DNA from: Paraspadella gotoi
Lineage: Eukaryota > Chaetognatha
Direction of reading: 5' to 3'
Length of the DNA: 64,000 nucleotides
Assembly: GCA_051294375.1 (NCBI GenBank)
Contig: CM119266.1
Span: 17,912,087-17,976,086, forward strand
The notes beneath the pieces were generated by a model. It did not search any database. It was given only the letters and a program-made list of their open reading frames with translations, and was not told where the DNA came from. Shown piece after piece: positions 50,600 to 62,200 of the stretch; the first letter of the stretch is position 1; each line of letters begins with the position of its first letter. Made by a program: the position numbers and the translations under genes.

Positions 50600-52690
50600 T
50601 CTCTCACTTTCCCTGGTACACGCCCAGCTTAGAGGCGTGGCGTTTCAACCTCGTCGTATCTCTGGGTGACCTCGTGGAGTCCGACGACTCGTTCGAAGTC
50701 GTCGAGACTAAATTGACCTGCACGCGAAGACGAAAAGATTTCGACTTCATCGACGACGACTTGCGGAGGGAATAGCCGGTGATGATCTTTGACAAGATGA
50801 TGGAAGGATTTACTCCGATGATGTGGTCAGTTTCTATGCTGGTCAGAATAAAAGGGGGATACTTACTCATTATTCTGTTTGAAAAAGTGGATATATAATA
50901 AAATTGGGGAATCTCCATAATAGTTCGCAGGCGGATTTGAGTGGCCACTTGTACAACGTCGTCGTCATTGTCTTCATTCGTCTTCAAGTTGGGGGAAGTC
51001 AACCGCGAGATCCTTTTCCATCCCAGTTACGGAGACGACGATTGGGAACAGACGAGCTTGTAAGAGAGAGTTACGACTAGTGGGGCGTGTAATTACCATC
51101 ATATCTATTGTTACTCAAATTTAGATTATAAATAGAGAAATGGTATAACGTTGTTAATTTGAAGAAAAAAAAAAATTTCGGCGCGCCCCTTTCCAAATCC
51201 AGTTTGGTCCGTGAACCTGGTCGGTTTTTCATGGATGTGAAAATTCGAATCGGGAAACTTGGAATAGGACTTTCTTCGCTCTCACCCATCGCATCCTTTT
51301 GATCCCCGACTTCGTCGTCGACGCCAAGGATGTCTGCGGATGGGATTTTCCTGGGAAGGTGAGTTGCTTGGCAACTGCTTTTTGCTGGCTTTTTTGGTTT
51401 ATTGCGTGTATTTGTAGCTTCTTTCCAAACGTCATCGACAATTTCATTTATTTCATTCCCTCGATTTTCCTCTCGTCAATTAAGTCGCGACTTTCGATCT
51501 CCTTTCCAACGAATCTCGTCGCAACGTTCTCGCGAAATAGCCAAGTCTTGTCTCTTGTTGAACTCTCTCTCTCTTTCGCGACTCGGATTCAATTCAAAAC
51601 TCTTCTCGTCCATTGGTCCTCTGTCCGCTGTTTACCCCGCAGCCGTCCGTCCGCGCCGCTGCCTGGTTCGGCTCTTTGTCGCGCAGCTGGGGCAAGTTTG
51701 ATTTTGTTTTTAGTAGAAGGCGCGAAACCCAAAAGTTTCATCAACGAACTTACTATTTTTTCAAACCGGAAACCTTAAAACTTCACTTCGTTCATTCAAA
51801 AGGATTCTTGCGATTTGCGTCTGATGGAGAGGGAAAGGATGTGATTTCGTTCATTTTCTGATCTCTTCCTCTCTCTTACTCTATTTCCCACTTTTCATCC
51901 TATCTCCAGCTCTCCGTTACCAACGACGGCGACGCCGGCAACCCTTTGGACGTCGAAGCCTTGAAGGAGTAGGTCTCGGGAGTCAATATCGAGTCTCCCG
52001 CCAATCTTACGACGTTGGTGACGGCGCCCTTGAAGAAGAAGCCTCTTATTCCCTATCATCGATTCATCCTGACGGTGGTGGATCGAGCCAGAGAAATCCT
52101 TCACGCCAGATACGAGGTTTACGGGGAAAGAGACGATTCTCTTTTTTAAAACCAAGTCATTTGCATTCTGTTCACCTTCCGTCTCACATACGGTCATTTC
52201 CCTCATCGTTCCCGCTTTTTGTGTGCTATGCGTGTTATTCCTAAGGTGATTTTTACAGTTTGAATTTTGCCATTATTTTATTCTATAAACAAATTGAGAA
52301 AAAAAAATGGCCGTCCTCGAAAAGGCGCGGACGGAAGAATAGCAGCTGGTTAAGAATACGGCGGCGAAGACTTCGGTTGCCGTCCAAGCCGTTGGTGCCG
52401 CCGTCTGTGCTGCCGACTTCAACGCCCCCTTCGCCGACTCTGCCGCCCACTCCGCTAAAGTCTGCCGGTTTCGATTTCTACGACGCTGAGGAATCGTTAA
52501 GGTCGGCAGTTCGTCCTTCACCGTGTGAGGGTTTAAAGGCAAGCTTCTTTTTTATTTATTAATTTTATGTCCGACCGCGAGTTGATGCTATTGAAAGAAC
52601 CCCCTCCTCGACCTAGCGGAGAGGGAGAAGACGTCGGGAGAGAAACTGGACTGAAGACCGGGACCCCTGGCGCCGTAAAGTTTATAAGTT
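50600..52690 (+). pseudogene. Decayed multi-exon gene of unknown family
   Basis: Coding-like islands keep one order and strand but are broken. They are 50612-50775 (LEAWRFNLVVSLGDLVESDD), 50930-51062 with a frame switch (FKLGEVNREILFHPSYGDDD), 51266-51358 (LTHRILLIPDFVVDAKDVCG) ending at a good donor AAG|GTGAGT, and 51910-52150 after a good acceptor CTCCAG (SPANLTTLVTAPLKKKPLIP) with an internal TAG. 52310-52500 follows with another early stop. The preserved splice sites show it was an intron-bearing gene. I could not name the family. Confidence 0.4.
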
Positions 52691-53292
52691 TCTTATCCAC
52701 TTGGAGTTTTGATATTTAATGGGTACCTTAATAAAATAATCAAAGCATATAGATATTCATACAGACAATAATAATAATCAAACAATAATACTACTAACAA
52801 TCAATAAAAATAACAAAACACAAGTGATCGCAGAAGAAACACGGAGTAATTATGTAAAAGCACAGAAGCTGACCAAAGGTCTAAAGAGTCTGATCCAAAT
52901 GTCGAATCCCGTATGATCACAAGAAATGGACAGTGAGCCGATAGTCAATATCTCTCTTAACCGGTAGACAAAAAGAGCATCTGGGTTACGGTCGTCTGGA
53001 CTTTACACTATTGCTGACCCAGCAGAGTAGTGGGTATTGGGCCGAGTGTCTCCAAGCCTAGAAGAATTAAATTTTAAACAAAAATGAAAACTTCTACAAC
53101 TTTTATGAGAGCAATAACGGCTAACTGATTTTTGTGATGGCCCCACCGGTTATACAAACTGAATTCAGATTAAGATTGCGCTGTTACAAAGCTTTGCTGT
53201 CGAGTCCGTATACTTTTTAAGATTTTAAAATTTTTTTTACAAATTTACAATGGTTTAGGTATCGTAATTTCCACGTGGATAAACTTTTGAAA
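52691..53292. other. Intergenic upstream of GINS1
   Basis: No gene. 52855-53060 is less AT-rich than its surroundings and may be an old repeat. TGGTTTAG ends at 53258, 34 bp before the GINS1 ATG. Confidence 0.35.
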
Positions 53293-54366
53293 ATGTTTGG
53301 CGAAGTTTCTTTGGAACTCATCAAAGAGCTTCAACGATCTAAAGGTTAATTTAATTTTATTATTTAATTTAATGATTTTAGTGATAAAACATATGAGGAA
53401 TTCTGCCTATACAGATTCTACATTGCCGCCGTGGAACGACGATGTGGTCGCGCGAGTTGTGGAGGAGATGGAGGCTTTGTTCGCCGAGAACCAGCGAGAG
53501 GTTGGTTACTTTGCTCGCTTACATTTAATTTTTTTATTCTCATTCAATAGCTTTTTAAAAAATCTTATTTATAGTTTTTCTTTCAATTTATTTTTATTTT
53601 TTAAATTTTTTGTCCATAATTTTTTTTCATAAAAATTAAGAAAGGACCAGATCGACTTCATAGATTTTTTTTCGATTTCCTCATCAAATTTTTTCTAACT
53701 TCGCAGGTGGAGACGGCGTCGCGCGGTGACTCCCTCGCCAGCGTCCACCTCCGCCATTACGCCCTCTTGAGGAATCGACGAAACCTCATCGCCTACGCGT
53801 GGAACAGAATCGAGAAGGTGAAGCGGATGCGATGGGATTTCGGGAGCATCCTCCCCTCCGACGTCAAAGGTGACTTCCGGCTTTAGTTCTCTTTTTAAAT
53901 TGAATGATATGCTTATGTTAAAGGTTCTTTTGTGAGAAATTTTTAAGCTTTTGTTCCCGGTCGATTGAAATAAAAAGGCTTTTCTCGTAATCGCTGTTCT
54001 TTTAATATTTAGCTAATCTTTCCGAGTCTGAGCTGCAATGGTCGGCAAAGTACAACAGAACCCTCGCGACCTACATGAGAAAGATCGGCATGGCCGGCCT
54101 CGACCTCACCCAGGACAAGAACCCGCCCAAGTCACTCTACGTCTTGGTCAGATGTTTGCAGGTCATTTTTCGCGTAAAACCCGTTTCGAGTATCAAATGA
54201 AATTTAAATATCCTTTTTAATTTTTATTGGGCAGGACTACGGAGAATTAGAACTGGAAGATGGAACGGTCGTTCCATTGCGCGTCAACAGTCAACATTTT
54301 CTCCCTCGTTCAAAGTGCGAACAATTGATAAGACTTGGCGTCTTAGAACACGTACTCGCCAATTGA
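53293..54366 (+). CDS. GINS1: GINS1 / PSF1, subunit of the replicative CMG helicase
   Basis: Five exons: 53293-53344, 53415-53500, 53707-53869, 54013-54161, 54235-54366, encoding 193 residues (human 196). GINS1 joins Sld5, Psf2 and Psf3 in the GINS tetramer that, with CDC45 and MCM2-7, forms the CMG helicase. Matches run over the whole length: [79 protein letters not shown] and [20 protein letters not shown]. The gene ends only 99 bp before the NuMA start codon on the same strand, the closest pair in the window. Confidence 0.96.
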
Positions 54367-54465
54367 ATTTTGAAACGTTGAACTATACGTCGTTATCTTT
54401 GAATTTATTCCTCGTATTATTTTTTTTTTTCAACTTAAGTTACTAGAAAATCATGCTTTTAAACT

Positions 54466-56201
54466 ATGTCCGTCGCTGAAAGTTCCGAAATTTTTCTGCA
54501 TGAGCCGCTCGGCGAAACTCTGCTCGAGATTTTTAATCACTTCGTTGACGAGCAGCACCGCCTTGAGACGCTCGCCCGGGTGACTCGCGAGGATGTCCTT
54601 CACTTCTACCGTGCTGCCTTTGGGCATAACAAAGGAGATGTTTCCAATTTAGAGGAGAACATCGCGAAGGTGGTGAGGGAACGTCACCCAAATCCGCGAT
54701 GGGACGCGACGCATCACGTCTTGCGGACATTGGTCCATCTCGTTTTGGCCAAGATGCTCGAAGGAGAGACTATACGTAATTATCTGCAGACCAAATCGGA
54801 GGAAGTGCAGACGGCATTAGTTACTTTTTACACAAAGTTAATTAATGGAGAATGTTTTGTAAGTAAATTTTTGGGAAACCAACTATGAATGACCTTATTT
54901 AAATTTATATATTTCTTTCTAAAAGGATGAAAGCGCCTGGAGCTTGATATACGATCATTCCTGCGTCCAAATTACGGTGCAAAGCTTGGAATTTGCATCC
55001 CCGCCGAAGAGACTTAAGCGCAAGCAATCCATCTCTGATTTTTGCTCGTGCGTTTTTATTTTTGACAAATTTAGCAGTGCATGAGAGTAATACATATATT
55101 GACTTGTAAAGGGATACGTTTTGATGTCGTTTATTAATGAAATATTTTCCGTTGTCAGTTCGCCTCAATTCAAACGCGAACAAGAAAAGACTCGGCAAAG
55201 AGTCCGAATTCGCGAACTCGAAGACGAACTCGACGATAAGAATTATCAACTGAAGGAGAAAGAAGCTCAACTCGACCATTCTCTCGAGGAGAAAAAGGTA
55301 AGGAAATATGCTTTTTTCCTTATCCGCCGAAATTGAGGTTTATTAATAAAAGAGAAGGACGGAGATTCAACGGAAAATTAGATTTAGCTCATCCATTTTC
55401 ATGGTCTCATATCTCATATCACTAATTAATACTCGTCATTAGTGTAGCAATTGATTATAATGATTGATTCGAGAGTTTGGGACATTTGGCAATATTTAGA
55501 AGTATTTAAGTTTATTTAGTATTATAATTATAAGAACCAACCAAGCGGGTAACAACCAGGTATTTACATTTACATGGACTCTCGTAGGAGCTGTTACAAA
55601 AACTCAGCGCCGAACGGAAGGAACGGAGAGAGGAATGCGACGAGAGAGACGCTCTTTGCCTCGAAAAAGGTTCGTCTCTTCCATTCGAGTTGTTGCCATC
55701 TTATGTATGAAGTTGTTACAAATTCCCTTCTCTCTTCCTTGCACAGAAAAACTCGAAAAGGAACGCGAATCGTTAATGACGAAAATCCAGAGTCTTCAAA
55801 GACATCACTCGAAAGAAATCGAGTCTGCGGAAGAGAAGGCGAGGGAAGACGTTGAAAAGGAATTCAAGGTAAATAGTTTTTTTGCGGTGGTTTTGCACAT
55901 TAGTGGCTTCAAATCGAGGTCCTTGAAATTGGGTGAGGACAGTTATTAAATATGTTTTGTTTACGTTTTATCAAAACAAACAAATTTCCTCTATTATTTT
56001 TTATGTCTCCTTCTCTCTCTCTTTTTTCTTTTTTTTTTTAGAAACTGTAACTTTAATTTTCCTCGGGTACTTTATTATTTTTTTTAATTGACAATCGCAA
56101 AATAGAATTTTTCTTTCTGTTTATAAATTAATTTTCTTTTCTCAAATTTGATTTTTTTATATTTCTGGCTGCCGCTGCTGATTCGTCCGAAAGCGTTTTG
56201 G

Positions 56202-56258
<57 letters not shown>

Positions 56259-59200
56259 CTCTCTTTCTTTCTTTCTCTTTCTTTCTTTCTTTCTCTCTCT
56301 CTTTTTTAAATGATTTATATCAATAACGTGAAGACAAATGTGGTCAAAATAACAGAGTATTTATTTACACAACTAAAGAAGGATAGAACGAGACATGAAC
56401 ACTAGGACGATGGAGAACAGAATGAATCTCTACAGATCTTCTCTCTCAAACTCAAAGTCACGATCCCTCTCATTGGCTCCCCCAACTCTCCTTCAGTCTT
56501 ATTCGTTGGGTGAGCCCATGGGCTATCTCTCGATCTCCTCCCTCTCTCCTGCTGCTCTCCTGCCGCTCTCCTGCTGCTCCTCCAGTCGCCTTCGCTCCCC
56601 GGCAGATCGCTTCAGTCCTCTCGTTGATGATATATAAAACATAGTTTTCCTTTATCAAAGTTTGTCATGGGTCCATATTTTTTTTTATACAATTGCGACG
56701 ATCCTTATGCTTTTAAGATTTTTTTATTTATTTTTTTATTACCTTGTAACAACCGGTGTTAAATGCTGCTGCTAACTGTTTTATTCCGATTTATGACCAC
56801 GAATAAAAAACAAACGAATAATTACAAGAATAATTGTGTTAATCTGTTATCTTTTCCGCTTTTAAAATCCTACCACCGTTAAGATCGATGGGAGTCGAGT
56901 AAAGGTATAGATATATTTATTACTATTATTTAATAATAATATTTTTTTACAATTTTTTTAACTGTTCAGTTATATTTTTTCTTTCTGCTTTATATCCATG
57001 GTAAGCCTCCCACTTCCTTCCTTTTCGCTTACACCCGTAGGACAAAATTTCGTCATTGAGCAAACGTCTGAGCGACCGCGAGCGACTTGACCGCGAAACC
57101 GAGCTCGACCTCAACCAACGCGAGGCGCTGATCGAGCAACTCAGAGCCACCGTCGAGAGTCTCCGTTCGCAGCTTGAGGATCGTGATAGCCGACTCTCCG
57201 CCCTCTTGGAGCAGGTTGCCGATGGCAGAGCCAGGTGACAGTCAATCTGGGGGAAAATGGAGATAAAGTCGAACGGCCCCAACTTAATAAAACTTCCATT
57301 CGTTTAGACTCAAAGAAAAAACGGAAGAGTTGGAAGAATGTCAAGCCTTTTCTTCGACGGTAAACCACGGCCCCGGCACGCCTATTGCCAAATATTTCGA
57401 ACGTGACATGCGGGCGGAAATAAATGAACTAAAAAGCCGGTTGGTCAGGTTATTCATACATACCAAGTAATGATAGTGATACTTATTAATTGACATCACA
57501 ATTTTTTTTTTCCGAAACTTTTCAAAATTAGTTTGGAGAGTTCCTGCGCGGAGCTCGCATGGCGAGTGGAGACCATATCTTCCCTTGAGAAGAAATTGGA
57601 GGAGACCAGAGTGGCGGCGACGCAAGAACGCGATGCCAAAAAGGTTGTTGAACACAATTTACAGAAAATTAATCAAGAGAGGAAGGAGAAAGAGGCTCGA
57701 CTGGAGCGAGAAATATTGAACGTCAGGGAGCAAGCGCGGATGGACTTGGAACGAGAATTAGCAGATATTAAGCAGCAAGCTCGTCTAGAAAAGGAGCAAG
57801 AGTTGGCTCTTTTTAAGGAACAGTCACGATTGGAAAAGGAGCAAGAGTTGTGTAAAGTCAAAGAACAGGCTTGTCTGGAAAAGGAGCAAGAATTAGCTCA
57901 AGTTCAGAAGCAGGCGCAAATGGAGAAGGAGCAGGAAATTGCTTTAATTAAAGAGGAAGCCCGATTAGAAAAAGAACACAGGTGTGTAGTGCTTATGGAG
58001 CAGGCTCAGCAGGAGAAGGAGCGGGAGTTGGCTGATATTAAGAAACAGGCATTCCTTGTAAAGGAGCGAGAGTTGGCATTTGTCAAGGAGCAAGCGCTAC
58101 TAGAAAAAGAACAGATGCAACTGGAAAAAGAAAGGGAGTTGGCGGATTTAAAGAAGCATGCATGCCTTGCAAAGGAGCAGGAGTTGGCAGTGGTCAAGGA
58201 GCAGGCCCGGCTGGTAAAAGAACAGGAGTTGGATGTTGTCAAAAAGCAGGCACAAGTGGTAATGGAGCAAGAGTTGGCTAATGTAAAGGACCATGCTCGT
58301 CTGGAAAAGGAGCAGGCGCTAATAGAGAAGGAACAGGAAATGGTCCTTGTGAAGGAAGAAGCCCTAATAGAAAATGAACACAAGTTGGCAGCCATGCTGG
58401 AGCAGGCTCAGCTAAAAAAGGAGCAGGAATTGACTGATCTTAAGGAGCATTTTCAGCAAGAAAAGGAGCAAGAGTTGGCTGTTCTTAAAAAGCTTACTCA
58501 GCAGGAAAAGGATAAGGAGTTGGTTGTTTTTAAAGGGAACATGAGACTGGAAATAACGAAGGAGATGACTGATTTTAAGGAGAAAGTGCAACTGGAAAAG
58601 GAGCAGGAAATGGGTTGTCTTAAAAAGACAGTGAGACTGGAAAAGGAGAAGGAAATGACTGATTTTAAGGAAAAAATTCGCCTGGAAAAGGAGCAGGAGA
58701 TGACTGATCTTAAGGAGATATTGCGACTTGAAAAGGAGCAGGAGATGACTGTTTTTAAGGAGCAAGTGTATCTCAAAAAGGAGCAGGAGATGGCTGATCT
58801 TAAGGAGACAGTGCAACTGGAAAAGCAGCAGGAGATGACTTTTTGTAAGGAGCAAGTACATCTGGAAAAGGAGCAGGAGATGGCTGATCTTAGGGAGACA
58901 GTACGACTGGAAAAGGAGCAGGAAATGGCTGATTTTAAGGAAAAAATGCGACTGGCAAAGGAGCAGGAGATGACCGATTTTAAGGAGACTGTGCGACTGG
59001 AAAAAGATCAGGACATGATTGTTTTTAAGGAGCAAGCATGTCTGAAAAAGGAGCAGGAGATGGCTGACCTTAAGGAGACAGTGCAACTGGAAAAGCAACA
59101 GGAGATGACGTTTTGTAAGGAGCAAGTGCGTTTGGAAAAGGAGCAGGAGATGGCTGATTTTAAGGAAAAAATGCAACTGGCAAAGGAGCAGGAGATGACT

Positions 59201-62200
59201 GATTTTAAGGAGACAGTGCAACTGGAAAAAGAGCAGGACATGATTGTTTTTAAGGAGCAAGTGTGTCTGGAAAAGGAGCAAGAGATGGCTGATCTTAAGG
59301 AGCAAGTGCGTCTGGAAAATGAGCAGGAGATGAATTTTTGTAAGGAGCAAGTTCGTCTGGAAAAGGAGCAGGAAATGACTGATTTTAAGGAAAAAATACG
59401 ACTGGAAAAAGAGCAGGAGATGATTGAACTTAAGGAGACAGTGCGAAAGGAAAAGGAACAGGAGTTAGTTGATGTCAAAGAGCAGTTGCGACTGGCGAAA
59501 GAAGAGAAAATTGCAGTAACGGAAGAAGGGCGACAGGAAAAGGAGCAGTTACGAATCCAAGCCGCCACCTCCGATGCCGAAAAAGCGGAGCTGAGCCAAC
59601 ATGTCATTAACCTTCGGTTAAAGGCTGAAGAGGCTGAGGAGGAACAGAAACAAGCGCGGGTTCAAATTGAGGTAAAGAATTCATTTCATTGATAGTAAAT
59701 AACAATTACGTTCAGTAGCATCCGTCTAGAATTTCTGAGACGGCAAGCTCTGTAACTCGAGTACGAATGATAATTTGAAAGCGAATTTTTGTCGTGTTAT
59801 CGAGTACTCATATGGCTACTCCCCCTTCGGTAAGCCAATAATATTTTATTTATTTCATTCAGACTTTGGAACAGCAAAATGAGAAAGGTAATGACATTTT
59901 GTCTCAACAAACTCGCAACATCGACGAACTGAAAAACCGAATCGAGGAGGGAAACAAGATCGTACAAAACCTTGAAGATCGTCTGAAGGAAATGGATAAG
60001 GAAGCGTCAGCGCTGAAGGATTTCAACCAAAATTTGATGAAAAATAACAAGTCTTTAAAAAGTGAAAAGAAGGTAGATTTCTTTTATCGTTCGATCGTCA
60101 CTTTAATCTCATCGAAGAAATTAATTATTAATTTTGTCAAGGACCTGGAGAATTTCAAGTCGGAATCGATGGCGAAAGAAACGGAACTCGCCCACGCTAA
60201 TGAAGCGTTGAAAGAGCGACTCGTCGTCGAAGTTGGGGAGAAGTCGACGTTGGACAAGAAGCTTCAGAATCTGGAAAGAGAAAAAGAGGAACTCCAAACG
60301 GAGATGGAATCTCTGCTGGTGAAGGAAAAGGAAATGAAAGATCGAATCCAAGTAAGAAAAGAAATGAAATATCTTTTCCTCTTTTATTTATCATTGTTTT
60401 TATTTCCTTTCCTTTTATAAATCTTCAGGGCCTCGAAGAGAACGTCTCCCGCCAGGACGCGACGCAACTCGAAACTGTCGATCAGATCCGAGAATTGCAG
60501 GCTCGACTCGCTCGACGCAAAGAAGAAGCGGCGGCGGCCGAGTCTTCGCTCCGAACAGCGCGCGAGTCTTTGGATGACACCGAAGCCAAATTGCAGCTGG
60601 AGCAGATTACCAAATCCATGTGCTTGAAGAATTTGGAGAAGGACAAAGATAAATTAGCGGGAGAAAACCAGAAGTTGAGCGAGGATCTTAAGGAGAAGAA
60701 TGAGGCCCTCGCTAAAGCCGAGAAGGAGAGGGACGAGCTGCGGGTGAGAGAATATCATCCTTTAATGATTTTTAGGCTTTGGGGTGTTCAACGAATCTCT
60801 CATCTCTCAGGAAACGGTCGAGCATTTGGAGATGGATCGGGAAAATCTGGAAAGGCGCGTTGAAGAGTTAAGGGTGGAGAACGAGGCTTTGTTGTGGGGC
60901 GGATCACCCAAGGAGAACAGCTTCGAAGCCCGAAGGCCTCTGGGCGAAACGTTTAGCCGCGACGAAGGTGGGGGGGGGGACTACGACGAGATTTTTTCTG
61001 TTTCATTGGATTTTATCGTAATACATTGCTTTGTTTCACAATTCAGAGTTGGTCGCTGGAAATACATTCACTCTTAAATCTCAAGTCTCGTCTTCGTCGC
61101 TCGGAGGTAAACGAATAACACTCTTGGTTTTGTTTGGTCAACGAAAAATATAACAATGTTTTCGATTTAGATCTGCCGCCTCAGCCGAGATTGTCCAGCA
61201 GTCGTCAGAACAGCACCTCCAATCTCAAGTCAAAGGTTCCATTTCAATTTTTTTATTTTAGACACAAGTACTATGCTCTTATTCCTTCTTTATTTTATAT
61301 TGACTTTTTTAATTCTACTTTTTATCTCGCCAGACGGGCGAATGCCCGACTTGGGCAAGATGTTAATTCGTTTGCTTCTTTTGACCGTAGTCGTTGTTGT
61401 CGTCGTCGTCACGCTGTTTTAACATTGAACATTGAGTGTTTAACCATAGGAATCAAGATCTTTTACATTCATATGTTTCATATTTCTCCACTCATTTGTT
61501 TGTTTTATTTATAAAATAATTTATAATATATAGATGAGTTCAGCATTTGTTTTATTTACGATGATTGATTATCATCGCATCAATGAATGATTATCATCGC
61601 ATTAATAAATGACTATCATCGCATTAATAAATGACTATCATTGCATCAATAAATGACTGTCATTGCATCAATAAATAACTATCTTTGCATCAATAAATGA
61701 TTATCATTGTATTAATAAATGATTATTATCGCATCAATTAATGACTATCATCGCATCAATTAATGATTATTATCGTATCAATTAATGACTATCATCATAT
61801 CAATTAATGATTATCATCGCATCAATTAATGACTATCATCGCATCGGTGAATGACTATTATCGCATCGGTGAATGACTATCGCATCGGTGAATGACTATC
61901 ATCATTGCATTAATCCTTTGGTTATCATCGTATCAATATTTAGTTATCATTGTATCGATCAATCAATATTATATCAATGAATTAATTATTGTTATATCAC
62001 TAAATTAATTATTATTACATCAATAATTTATTATCGCATCAATCATTTGTATTTTTTTTTCCTAATTTTTTTATTAATTTTCTTTGATAGTAACGACTGG
62101 CGAGAGCACTATACTTTTAAGATTTTTAACCTTCTATATAAGCCTTTTTTTTTTTCTTCATGCAATCCTATTTTATTTTTTCATATTTTTGTTTACCTCT

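Noticed and set aside
58412-59350. 312-residue ORF on the minus strand
   Set aside because: Antisense shadow of the 45-bp repeat of NuMA exon 8. The Leu/His/Ser periodicity mirrors the sense repeat and it has no conserved domain.
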